Source: Eubacterium sp. (lineage in GTDB: Bacteria > Bacillota > Clostridia > Oscillospirales > Acutalibacteraceae). Taken from it: a stretch of 10,067 nucleotides of DNA. The position numbers were made by a program, and so were the translations under genes. Position 1 is the stretch's first letter, and every line of letters begins with the position of its first letter. Shown in pieces: positions 1 through 6,968 of the stretch. Where the stretch lies: positions 1-10,067 of the forward strand of contig JAIDEF010000267.1 in the NCBI GenBank assembly GCA_029054965.1, given 5' to 3'. Under the pieces are notes generated by a model. It made no database searches. It saw only the letters and a list, made by a program, of their open reading frames with translations, and was not told where the DNA came from.

Positions 1-33
1 TCTCGTGGGCTCGGAGATGTGTATATGCGACAG
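1..33. other. Residual Illumina Nextera adapter at contig end
   Basis: The first 33 bases align over their whole length with the Nextera read-2 transposase adapter, including TCTCGTGGGCTCGG and the 3' end of the mosaic end. I see only two differences, at positions 26 and 28. It is not biological sequence, and genuine template starts at about base 34. The apparent GTG start codon at 33-35 takes its G from the adapter, so it is not a real gene start. Confidence 0.93.
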
Positions 34-875
34 TGCCACGCTCATTTGTGGAGCAGGCACTGGCAAGGTGCTCACTTGAAAATGCAAAGTACTTTTTCAA
101 CTGCAATCCTGAGCACCCATACCACTGGTTTTATATGGAATGGATAAAAAAATGTAATGAAAAAAATATGCTTTATCTACATTTCACTATGGAGGATAAT
201 CCTTCACTTTCCAAAGCTGTCATCAACCGATACAAAAATCTTTACTCAGGCGCCTTTTACGAACGCTTTGTAGAAGGCAAATGGGTAACAGCCGATGGTC
301 TTGTTTACCCTATGTTCTGCTTTGAACGCCACGTTAAAAGATGTGATTACAAATTCAGCGAATACTATCTATCCTGCGACTATGGAACTGTCAACCCATT
401 TTCACTGGGATTATGGGGCAGGAGCAATGACAGATGGTACAGAATTGATGAATACTATCACTCCAGCCGTGACCGAGGAGTTCAGCTTACAGACGAGGAA
501 TATTATACTCAGCTTGAAAAGCTGGCAGACGGTAAAAGGATTAAGGCACTTATTATTGACCCTTCGGCGGCATCATTTATTCAGACTGTCAGACGGCACG
601 GAAAATTCACAGTAATCAAAGCTGAAAATGATGTTCTGACAGGTATTAACAGAGTTTGTCAGGCTTTGAAAAACGATGAAATATTCTTTTTTCCGAATTG
701 CAGTGACACACTGAGAGAATTTTCAATTTACCGTTGGGACAGCAGTATAAAAAGAGATGCCCCTAAAAAAGAAAATGACCATGCAATGGATGACATTCGC
801 TACTTTGTTTCAACCGTGCTGAAAAAGGAGCAGAAAAGCGAAAGCCTTGTAACCATTGCGGTAGAAAGGAATTAG
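34..875 (+). CDS. Phage terminase large subunit, C-terminal part (5' truncated by contig end)
   Basis: This is the ATP-driven DNA packaging motor that cuts and pumps phage DNA into the prohead through the portal. Only about 280 C-terminal residues are present. The Walker-type ATPase core lies off the contig, and the visible part begins at the ATPase-nuclease junction (NCNPEHPYHWF). The RNase H-like nuclease domain follows, with acidic positions expected of the family: the Asp in SCDYG (about residue 116), the Asp in IIDPSA (about 176), and the DHAMDD cluster (about 249-254). This pattern fits the PBSX-type terminase family. The gene ends three bases before the portal start and carries the portal's ribosome binding site in its last codons. 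The frame is intact throughout. The subfamily is inferred; the terminase identity is firm. Confidence 0.93.
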
Positions 876-878
876 GCT

Positions 879-2000
879 TTGGGCATATTCAATTTAAAGA
901 AAAAGAAAGAGAGCACACTGTCAGCAGGTGCAGTCCAGACATCAGCAATGTCAAAACACCCGTATTATAATCTTGGCACTTATATGCCTATGAACAGTAT
1001 GTCAAGAGTGTATCAGGAATTAAGACAGGCAGTACCGATAATTGATTCAGCCATTAATAAAATTATAAGACTGACAGGCGGTTTTCATTTTGAAACAGGC
1101 AACAACACACTTGATTTACAGATTAACAGCTTTTTTGACAGCATAAATGTGGGCGGAAATCAACAAGGGCTATCGGCATTCGTTTCAAATTACTTAAACC
1201 AGCTTTTAACCTTCGGTACTGCTATTGGTGAGATTATACTGAATGACAGCGGTATTTATGCCCTTTACAACAGCGAGCTTGAAAGCATTGAACTGAAAAG
1301 AAGCAATAACGAAATTGATATTGATTTTTATAACAACAGAGATAAAATTGTCAATCCTCAGCTTATTCTCTATTCAGTTCTCAATCCCAAGCCAAGGGAT
1401 TTATGCGGAACAAGCCTGCTTGAAGGTCTGCCCTTCATCAGTGATATACTGATGAAGATTTACAACACTATAGGGCAGAACTGGGAGCACGCCGGCAACA
1501 TAAGATATGCCGTTTTATGCAGACCGGGAAACAATGAGACCGACAATGCAGATGCTCAGGCGAAAGCAACGGCAATAGCCGAAGCCTGGCAGGAAGCGAT
1601 GAACTCGCAGAAGGTAAAGGATTTTATAGCAGTAGGTGATGTCAGCATTGAAGTAATCGGTGCAGACAACAAAATACTGAACAGTGAAATACCTGTAAGA
1701 CAGCTTCTTGAACAACTTGTTGCTAAAACAGGACTCCCGCCTTTTATGCTTGGGCTAAGCTGGTCAACCACAGAAAGGATGAGCACACAGCAGGCGGATA
1801 TTCTTACAACCGAGCTTGAGGCTTACCGCAGAATTCTCACACCGATTATTAAAAAAATCGGCGGCATTTATTCTGCAGTCAACGGCATTAACTGCAATCT
1901 TAATGTTATATGGGATGACATCACGCTGCAGGATCAGTGTGACAGCGCAAGAGCAGAGCTATATATGGCTCAGGCTGAAAAAATAAGGAAGGAGGTCTGA
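879..2000 (+). CDS. Phage portal protein
   Basis: The portal forms the dodecameric ring at the unique capsid vertex through which DNA passes. It has 373 residues, slightly short for portals (commonly 400-500). The chosen start is TTG at 879, preceded by AAAGGA at 865-870 with eight bases of spacing; no in-frame ATG lies nearer. Visible portal features are a lysine-rich N-terminus, a segment around residues 50-70 (PIIDSAINKIIRLTGGF), and the characteristic GLPPFMLGLSW segment near 285-295. This last is followed by the long helix TTERMSTQQADILTTELEAYR, typical of the stem/wing region. It sits between terminase and prohead protease as in PBSX- and Mu-like morphogenesis operons. The short C-terminus means any clip or crown extension is minimal. 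Confidence 0.9.
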   Translation: MGIFNLKKKKESTLSAGAVQTSAMSKHPYYNLGTYMPMNSMSRVYQELRQAVPIIDSAINKIIRLTGGFHFETGNNTLDLQINSFFDSINVGGNQQGLSAFVSNYLNQLLTFGTAIGEIILNDSGIYALYNSELESIELKRSNNEIDIDFYNNRDKIVNPQLILYSVLNPKPRDLCGTSLLEGLPFISDILMKIYNTIGQNWEHAGNIRYAVLCRPGNNETDNADAQAKATAIAEAWQEAMNSQKVKDFIAVGDVSIEVIGADNKILNSEIPVRQLLEQLVAKTGLPPFMLGLSWSTTERMSTQQADILTTELEAYRRILTPIIKKIGGIYSAVNGINCNLNVIWDDITLQDQCDSARAELYMAQAEKIRKEV

Positions 2001-2001
2001 T

Positions 2002-2958
2002 ATGACACAGGGTTATATTGAAAAAAGCATCGGCACATCAAGTGATGATTTAGAAAAAATCAATCACTTTACAAGAAGTCAGTTCGGTTCGGACGAGCTT
2101 TATATTTTCAGTGTAATACTCTGCAACAATGACATTGACAGAGATTACGAAAGATTTTCACTGAATGCGCTTAAATCACTTAAGGATTTATTTGTAGGCA
2201 AAACAGGAATTTTTGACCATTCAATGAAAGCTGCTAACCAGAAAGCAAGAATTTTTGAAACAGAGCTGGAGGAGGTTAATGACAAAAAAACTGCTGATGG
2301 TATGAAATTTTACCAACTGAGGGCAAAAGCATATATGGTGAAAAGTGACGAGAATAAATCACTTATCACTGAGATTGAGGCCGGAATAAAAAAAGAGGTT
2401 TCAATTTCCTGCTCTGCAAAATCAAGCACCTGCTCAATCTGCGGCAAGGACAAAAGGCATGGCTTATGCGAGCATATCAACGGAAAAACATATGATGACC
2501 AAACTGCTTTTTCTGTTCTTGATAACATAAGCGACGCATATGAATTCAGCTTTGTTGCCGTCCCTGCACAAAGAGAAGCAGGAGTAACAAAGCACTTTAA
2601 TATTGAAGGAGAAAAAACAGATATGACATCAATCATTAAAAGTCTTAAAAGCTGTGACAGTGAGATTGTATTGACAAAAGCACAGGCAGACAGTTTGATT
2701 TCAGAGCTTGAAGAGCTTAATACAGAAGCAGAGCTTGGCAGAGAATACAAAAGCTCACTCACAAAGGAGGTTATCACCCTTTGTACTAAAGCAATGCCGG
2801 ATATGGATATAAACACCTTCGGCAGTGTTGCACAGGTTATGACAACAAAGGAGCTTTTGGCATTCAAAAAAGCATTTAAAAAATCTGCAGACAGCACAGT
2901 CTGTCTTCAGTTAAAAACAGAAAAACCGAACACAAGCGTAAATCAATTTAAAATATAG
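2002..2958 (+). CDS. Prohead maturation protease with zinc-knuckle-like insert and scaffold-like C-terminus (XkdF position)
   Basis: Position between portal and major capsid protein, together with motifs, indicates the serine protease that processes the prohead (herpesvirus-assemblin/U35-like fold). It has 318 residues. The N-terminal protease-like domain spans about 1-198. Candidate catalytic residues are His73 in GIFDHS and a serine in KEVSISCS (134 or 136). The motif ISDAYEFSFVAVPAQREAGV (175-195) is typical of this clostridial protease group. An insert at 144-158 has C-x2-C, then C-x-H, and may bind zinc. Residues about 200-318 are charged and helix-rich, as in a delivery or scaffolding domain fused to the protease, ending in a polar tail. 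A strong ribosome binding site (GGAAGGAGG, 1988-1994 region) precedes the ATG. Protease assignment is good; the catalytic serine and the scaffold role are inferred. Confidence 0.8.
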   Translation: MTQGYIEKSIGTSSDDLEKINHFTRSQFGSDELYIFSVILCNNDIDRDYERFSLNALKSLKDLFVGKTGIFDHSMKAANQKARIFETELEEVNDKKTADGMKFYQLRAKAYMVKSDENKSLITEIEAGIKKEVSISCSAKSSTCSICGKDKRHGLCEHINGKTYDDQTAFSVLDNISDAYEFSFVAVPAQREAGVTKHFNIEGEKTDMTSIIKSLKSCDSEIVLTKAQADSLISELEELNTEAELGREYKSSLTKEVITLCTKAMPDMDINTFGSVAQVMTTKELLAFKKAFKKSADSTVCLQLKTEKPNTSVNQFKI

Positions 2959-2971
2959 GAGGATTACAATT

Positions 2972-3967
2972 ATGGCATTCGACAACATCAGACTTGAAAA
3001 AAGCTTATACACAACAGGCAAATCATTCACAGCAGCATTGGAGGAGCTTGACCCATCTGAAAACTACAGGGGTACCTCTCTCGAAGGACTTGATGCATAC
3101 GAAAGACAGCTTAAAAGATTTGATATCAAGGTTTCAGGAGCTGAGTCAGACCCTGTATCAAAATTCTTCAAAACGAATGAGTCTGCCGCATTGTTCCCTG
3201 AATATGTATCAAGAGCAGTAAGAACAGGACTTGATTACAATGATTCAGTTGAAGAAATTATTGCATCGACAACTGAAATTGACAGTATGGATTATCGTTC
3301 TGTAATGACACAGTTAAACCTTGATGACTTTGAGCTCAATTATCTTGAAGAAGGACAGAGCCTTCCTGAATTCACTGTTAAGCTGAGTGAAAAGCTTACC
3401 AAGCTTAAAAAGCACGGCAAAATGCTCGTTGCATCATACGAAGCAATTAAATTCCAGAAGCTTGACCTCTTCACAACTGTTTTAAAGCAGATTGGAGATT
3501 TCATAGCAAAAAGCGAATTTTACCAGTCTATTGAAGCAATCGGAGCTGATAACAATATAAATGCAATTCAGTCAACTAACAAAACTTTGACTTTCAGCGA
3601 TCTTCTGGATTTATGGGAAAGCTTTAACCAGTTTAATATGACTACACTTATGGTCAGCAAAAAGACATTAAGAGATATTCTTGCCATGCCTGAGTTCAGA
3701 GATGCAAATGCAGGACTCGATTTCCATGCAACCGGTAATATTGCAACACCTTTCGGTGCAAAAATTATTGTATCAACCGCCATTGATGACAACACAGTTT
3801 GTGCAGTTGATAAAAACTACGCTCTTGAAAAGGTGCAGGCAGGCGGAATCATCACAGAATTTGACAAGCTGATTGACAGACAGCTTGAGCGTGCAACTAT
3901 TTCAACAATCACAGGCTTTTCTGTCATTTACAGTGATGCTATTAAAATTCTGGCACTGGCTAACTAA
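2972..3967 (+). CDS. Major capsid protein, HK97 fold
   Basis: This is the main shell protein of the head, 331 residues, the usual size for this family. It begins at ATG 2972 behind a perfect AGGAGG (2957-2962) that overlaps the protease stop codon, the strongest site in the operon, as expected for the most abundant product. The N-terminal 60-70 residues are polar and helical, resembling a delta/N-arm region. An E-loop-like stretch (FELNYLEEGQSLPEF) follows. Next comes a P/A-domain with LVASYEAIKFQKLDLFTTVLKQ and the C-terminal pattern FGAKIIVSTAID...CAVDKNYALEK...ITEFDKLIDRQLERATIS, typical of phage capsid proteins that bind their neighbours. I see no separate decoration protein gene. Confidence 0.9.
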   Translation: MAFDNIRLEKSLYTTGKSFTAALEELDPSENYRGTSLEGLDAYERQLKRFDIKVSGAESDPVSKFFKTNESAALFPEYVSRAVRTGLDYNDSVEEIIASTTEIDSMDYRSVMTQLNLDDFELNYLEEGQSLPEFTVKLSEKLTKLKKHGKMLVASYEAIKFQKLDLFTTVLKQIGDFIAKSEFYQSIEAIGADNNINAIQSTNKTLTFSDLLDLWESFNQFNMTTLMVSKKTLRDILAMPEFRDANAGLDFHATGNIATPFGAKIIVSTAIDDNTVCAVDKNYALEKVQAGGIITEFDKLIDRQLERATISTITGFSVIYSDAIKILALAN

Positions 3968-3979
3968 GGATGGTGTAAT

Positions 3980-4330
3980 ATGACAAATATCGATTCCGTC
4001 ATTAAGGAGCTTTCTGTATTGCTTGGAATTGATGAGGAAGATACAGTAAAATACAGCAGCTTAACTGAAAATGCAGTAAAAAGCATAGAACAGCTTCTAA
4101 AGAATGATGAAAGTATTAATGACAACCGCATTGTTTACCTTTGTGCAGTTAAGGCTTTTTACCGCATTGCCCTTTCTGAAAAGGACGATATATGCTCTTT
4201 TTCAGCAGGCGATATATCCTATTCAAAAAATTCATCTGCGATTGAGAATGCAGAAAAGCTCTTGAATGATGCATTCAATGACTGCCGTGATTTACTTAAA
4301 GATACGGACTTTGCCTTTAAGGTGGTGTAA
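3980..4330 (+). CDS. Head-tail connector, YqbG/gp6-like
   Basis: A 116-residue acidic, mostly helical protein directly after the capsid gene, where phages of this type encode the adaptor ring that binds below the portal. The central segment RIVYLCAVKAFYRIALSEKDDICSFSAGDISYS resembles gp6-type connectors: helix, then a short loop of the form SFxAGDxSxS, then a C-terminal helix. The ATG at 3980 follows AAGGATGGTG (3967-3976 region). The next gene starts one base after the stop. Function is assigned from position plus this motif; the exact ring it forms is not certain. Confidence 0.72.
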   Translation: MTNIDSVIKELSVLLGIDEEDTVKYSSLTENAVKSIEQLLKNDESINDNRIVYLCAVKAFYRIALSEKDDICSFSAGDISYSKNSSAIENAEKLLNDAFNDCRDLLKDTDFAFKVV

Positions 4331-4331
4331 T

Positions 4332-4682
4332 ATGAACGCACAGCACATTATACAAAAAGAAATCGAAGGCTTGGGAACAACCGTCATTATAAATGACGGA
4401 GAATGGAGCTCTGTTCCATTCAAAGCAATCCTGCGTCCTCTGTGGCGAAAGAAAAGCTCAAATTTTGAAAAAAGACTAACCGAGCTTGGTGGCAGTCTGA
4501 TGGAATATTATCAGTACATAGGATCAGTCAACCATTCTATAACTGATTTAACAGAGGATGCAATACTTGTCTTTGACGGTGAAAAATATGAATTCAAGCA
4601 CCGTGACAAAGTGATTGCAGATAATCAGATACTATTTTACACAGGAATTCTTAGAAAACTGAAGGGCGATGACAATGATTAA
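4332..4682 (+). CDS. Head completion/head-tail joining protein (YqbH/XkdH position)
   Basis: A 116-residue protein starting at ATG 4332, preceded by AAGGTGGTG. An in-frame upstream extension to 4266 exists but lies inside the preceding gene and has no ribosome binding site, so it was rejected. The sequence is mainly beta-strand with a basic patch (FKAILRPLWRKKSSNFEKR, about 30-48) and a later strand-rich region (DAILVFDGEKYEFKHRDKVIADNQ). This fits small head-closure or joining proteins that occupy this position in PBSX- and skin-type phages. It overlaps the next gene by 8 bases, indicating translational coupling. The role is inferred from synteny and general composition, not from a catalytic motif. 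Confidence 0.6.
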   Translation: MNAQHIIQKEIEGLGTTVIINDGEWSSVPFKAILRPLWRKKSSNFEKRLTELGGSLMEYYQYIGSVNHSITDLTEDAILVFDGEKYEFKHRDKVIADNQILFYTGILRKLKGDDND

Positions 4683-5073
4683 TGCTGAAAAAATTGTTGA
4701 CGATATGATTAACAATATCGGAAATATAGAAAATGCAAAAATTATCAGAGCATATCCGAACAAAGATAAGCCTACAAAAATAACAAAAGCCTATATAGCA
4801 ATCGGAATCAAGGAAATGAAGCTTGAGCCATATCAGATTGACTATCCATACAAAACCGGTGAATTAACCTTATCGGCTGATTTATTCTGCCCGCTGAAAT
4901 GGGACAGCAGCGAGCTTACAAAGCTTTTTTCAAAGCTTTGTATCGCTGTTGAAAAATATAACATCACTTCCATAAAGACAGAAAATATTACCGCTGATAT
5001 GAATACACAGGCGTATATGCTGAAAACCACCATAACCTTTTACAACAAATTTGTTTTTGGGGGTGACGAGTAA
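4675..5073 (+). CDS. Tail-terminator-like neck protein (XkdJ position)
   Basis: A 132-residue protein. The start at ATG 4675 (MINAEK) is preferred to ATG 4669, because the GAAGGG at 4661-4666 gives eight bases of spacing to 4675 but only two to 4669. An N-terminal helix (DDMINNIGNI) is followed by alternating strands and a C-terminal strand pair ending TTITFYNKFVFGG. This layout matches small proteins that cap the tail tube at the neck. It is the last gene of the head/neck block. In PBSX-like phages the next gene would encode the tail sheath; here it is followed by a 30-codon ORF instead. If it truly is a tail terminator, its usual partner, the tube, is not encoded here. Family assignment is by position and is moderate. 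Confidence 0.55.
   Translation: MINAEKIVDDMINNIGNIENAKIIRAYPNKDKPTKITKAYIAIGIKEMKLEPYQIDYPYKTGELTLSADLFCPLKWDSSELTKLFSKLCIAVEKYNITSIKTENITADMNTQAYMLKTTITFYNKFVFGGDE
4917..4942. repeat. Perfect 11-bp inverted repeat inside the tail-terminator-like gene
   Basis: TACAAAGCTTT (4917-4927) and AAAGCTTTGTA (4932-4942) are perfect reverse complements with a 4-base TTTC loop. The element encodes the peptide TKLFSKLC, so coding constraint and the HindIII-like AAGCTT core may explain it. An RNA hairpin here is possible. Confidence 0.6.
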
Positions 5074-5165
5074 TGGACAATGATTCAATCAGTTCGGCAG
5101 AAAAATTAAGCGAAATAATCAGGCTTGATCAGAAACGATATGACAAAAGCACAGGAGGTAATTAA
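5073..5165 (+). CDS. Small 30-residue ORF in place of the tail tube/sheath/tape-measure block
   Basis: A short frame encodes MDNDSISSAEKLSEIIRLDQ followed by KRYDKSTGGN. Its ATG overlaps the upstream stop as TAATG, with a G-rich site (GGGGGTG, 5059-5065) eight bases or so upstream. Its last codons contain the AGGAGG that serves the next gene. The arrangement looks like a real, coupled gene. The peptide is charged and probably a single helix. I do not recognise a family. It could be a true small structural or regulatory protein, or the start of a longer tail gene truncated by a deletion. It occupies the slot where sheath, tube, chaperone and tape-measure genes normally lie. Confidence 0.55.
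   Translation: MDNDSISSAEKLSEIIRLDQKRYDKSTGGN
5153..5158 (+). promoter_or_regulatory. Ribosome binding site inside the 30-residue ORF, deciding the LysM gene start
   Basis: A consensus AGGAGG (followed by T) lies in the last codons of the small ORF. The nearest downstream in-frame ATG is at 5173, 14 bases away, which is longer than usual. An upstream in-frame ATG at 5140 has no comparable site. This supports 5173 as the start of the next gene, though the spacing leaves some doubt. Confidence 0.55.
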
Positions 5166-5172
5166 AAGTAAA

Positions 5173-5685
5173 ATGAAAATGAAATTCAAGGATTTTACTT
5201 TCCCGTCAAATCCAAAGGAAATAAAAATTAATATATCCTCCAACATTCAGTCAAAGGGGGTGTACGGCGGCAGCAGTACAACAGAAAATGTTTCTGTAAA
5301 TCCTATCATAATCAGCGGCAAGGGTGAATTTTTTGATGATAATGCTGAGGAACTGTGTCTTTACCTTCAGCATATGCTGAGAGATAAAACTGCAGGGGAG
5401 CTTATGCTCCCCTCTTCTGCAGGACTTAATGCATTTCTGACAGAGTTTACATATTCAAAAAACTGCAGAAAAGGCAGCACAGAATACTATTTTGTATTCA
5501 CTGAAAGCTGTAATAAAACAAATAACAAAAGAAAAACGAATTACACAATTGCAGAAAAAAATGAAAATGCCTTTGAAATTGCAGGCAGATGCAATATCTC
5601 GGTCAGTGATATTATGAGTTTGAATGATTTTCAAACCCCATTCAGTATAAATGAAGGTGACAGGGTGGTGCTTTATGGTAATTGA
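5173..5685 (+). CDS. LysM-domain baseplate/tail protein (XkdP-like)
   Basis: A 170-residue protein with a phage-type N-terminal domain (MKMKFKDFTFPSNPKEIKIN; GKGEFFDD near 49-56; LMLPSSAGLNAFLTEFTY near 77-94) and a C-terminal LysM domain at about 122-168. The LysM part reads NYTIAEKNENAFEIAGRCNI, then SVSDIMSLND and INEGDRVVLYG. In PBSX-like phages this protein (XkdP) follows the tape measure and belongs to the baseplate hub, where LysM may touch peptidoglycan. The start is uncertain: ATG 5173 is chosen for the upstream AGGAGG, and ATG 5140 is the alternative. It overlaps the hub gene by 11 bases. Tape-measure and tube genes that should precede it are absent. Confidence 0.75.
   Translation: MKMKFKDFTFPSNPKEIKINISSNIQSKGVYGGSSTTENVSVNPIIISGKGEFFDDNAEELCLYLQHMLRDKTAGELMLPSSAGLNAFLTEFTYSKNCRKGSTEYYFVFTESCNKTNNKRKTNYTIAEKNENAFEIAGRCNISVSDIMSLNDFQTPFSINEGDRVVLYGN
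5390..5422. repeat. GC-rich intragenic hairpin in the LysM gene
   Basis: GGGGAGC (5395-5401 region) and GCTCCCC (5406-5412) pair perfectly around a TTAT loop. The outer bases CTGCA (5390-5394) pair with TGCAG (5418-5422), leaving a 5-base bulge. It stands out against AT-rich surroundings but no T-run follows, so it is not a normal terminator. Confidence 0.6.
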
Positions 5686-6622
5686 ATTAACAACTGTTGA
5701 CGGCGAAAAAATCGCTGTTGATAAATTCACCGAGCTTTGCTTTACCCAGACAGCAGGAGTAGCCTGTGACAGCCTGTGGGCAAGATTTGTATTAGATAAT
5801 AATATTGATGAAATACACAGTGCCGAGCTTTACATAAATTACAAGCTTATGTTCAGCGGACTATGTGACTGTCAGAAAAGCACATATAATAGCAACGGAT
5901 TTGAAATATATTTTTATGCCCGTTCAACCGCCTGCATACTTGTCGATAATGAGGCTGAGCCTTACACATATCAGCATCCAAGTGCAAAACAGCTATGCTT
6001 TTCGCTGGCTGAGGGGATGGGATTTTCAAACAGTCTGCCTGATATCAGCAGTACAAACCAATATGAAATCACCAAAGGTACATCACGCTACGGTGCAATT
6101 AGTCAATTTGTTTTGCTGTTAACAGGAAAGCATATTAACATCACACCAAAAAACAACATCCAGTTAATATCAGAAAGCAGTGAAACAAAAAATCTTAATG
6201 ATTATGATATTTTGTCACTGACAGAAACCATTAACAGGAGCGAACCTCTGTCGCAGATTCAGTTTAAACAAAACTCTACTCAGGAAAAATATAATCTGCA
6301 CACAAAATCAATGCTTTGTGACAGTCTCGGAATTAACAGAACAAAATTCATCAATCTTAATTCCCTGCCACGATGGCAAAGAGATAACACCGTACTTCTT
6401 CGGTTGAAAAGCTCCTATGAGGACTACAGAACTCTTGAAGCAACTGTGCACGGCTATGCTGATGAAGCATTGCTACAGCGCTTCAACTGCATTACAAATC
6501 ACAAAAGCTATAATAATTATATTTTAATAGAACGTAAATTCACCTGTACCGAAAAAGGCACTGTAACAAAGCTTACATTAAAAAAGCAAATTGACATTAA
6601 GGAGATTACATATGTGGATTAG
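5675..6622 (+). CDS. Baseplate hub protein, gpD/gp27-like (XkdQ position)
   Basis: A 315-residue protein, similar in size to XkdQ and late-control D type hubs that form the ring between tail tube and spike. The start is ATG 5675 (MVIELTTVDG), preceded by AGGGTGGTG at 5662-5670. An upstream in-frame ATG at 5651 lacks a site and was rejected. Visible family features are an N-terminal beta domain ending near residue 70. Next comes FEIYFYARSTACILVDNEAE (76-95), then a small helical insertion with YTYQHPSAKQLCFSLAEGMGF; hub proteins characteristically have ARS..L.D.EA followed by a LysM-like module there. The C-terminal half returns to beta structure. It lies immediately upstream of a spike-like protein, matching hub-spike gene order. 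Confidence 0.75.
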   Translation: MVIELTTVDGEKIAVDKFTELCFTQTAGVACDSLWARFVLDNNIDEIHSAELYINYKLMFSGLCDCQKSTYNSNGFEIYFYARSTACILVDNEAEPYTYQHPSAKQLCFSLAEGMGFSNSLPDISSTNQYEITKGTSRYGAISQFVLLLTGKHINITPKNNIQLISESSETKNLNDYDILSLTETINRSEPLSQIQFKQNSTQEKYNLHTKSMLCDSLGINRTKFINLNSLPRWQRDNTVLLRLKSSYEDYRTLEATVHGYADEALLQRFNCITNHKSYNNYILIERKFTCTEKGTVTKLTLKKQIDIKEITYVD

Positions 6623-6968
6623 CAAACAGATTGTTAAAGAAAGCAGTGAGCCATATGCGCAGACAGGCAAGAGCACACTTAATAACAACGGCAGTGTTGA
6701 AGCAGTTTCATCAGGTGTTAACAGGGATCTAAAATTAGTTTCTCCCTACGGTTACAGCTTTTCACTGCCTGCAGGAACAGGGTTGCTTTTAATGAAGGCT
6801 GACGGCAGTCAGCTTGGTGTCGGAGTACCTGCAAATGACAACAGCCTTAAAACAGGCGAAATAAAAATCACTTCAAAATCGGGTGCCTTTATTCACCTGC
6901 GTGATGACGGATGTATCAGCCTTAACGGCTTAATTATTAATAACAGTGGGGTGATTGACAGTGACTGA
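6612..6968 (+). CDS. Short baseplate spike-like protein (gpV/gp45-like)
   Basis: A 118-residue protein. ATG 6612 is selected because it follows AAGGAG (6599-6604). The polar N-terminus is followed by a beta-rich region: DLKLVSPYGYSFSLPAGTGLLLM (39-61), which looks like the OB-type fold of spike proteins, then GEIKITSKSGAFIHLRDDGCISLNG (82-106), which resembles the beta-helix repeats of Mu gp45/P2 gpV tips. Spike proteins usually run 150-250 residues, so this one is compact, and I do not see a terminal metal-binding HxH apex motif. It overlaps the next gene by 8 bases. The role is inferred from motif pattern and position between hub and wedge genes. Confidence 0.65.
   Translation: MWISKQIVKESSEPYAQTGKSTLNNNGSVEAVSSGVNRDLKLVSPYGYSFSLPAGTGLLLMKADGSQLGVGVPANDNSLKTGEIKITSKSGAFIHLRDDGCISLNGLIINNSGVIDSD

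Noticed and set aside
33..35. GTG start codon for the terminase
   Set aside because: Its first base belongs to the adapter, and the encoded protein begins mid-domain without the ATPase motifs, so the gene is truncated.
2310..2897. Long open frame on the minus strand (about 195 codons) opposite the protease gene
   Set aside because: It is antisense to a well-supported gene, has serine/leucine-rich low-quality composition typical of a reversed coding frame, and matches no family I recognise.
4266..4331. N-terminal extension of the head completion protein
   Set aside because: It overlaps the preceding gene deeply and lacks a ribosome binding site, whereas ATG 4332 has one.
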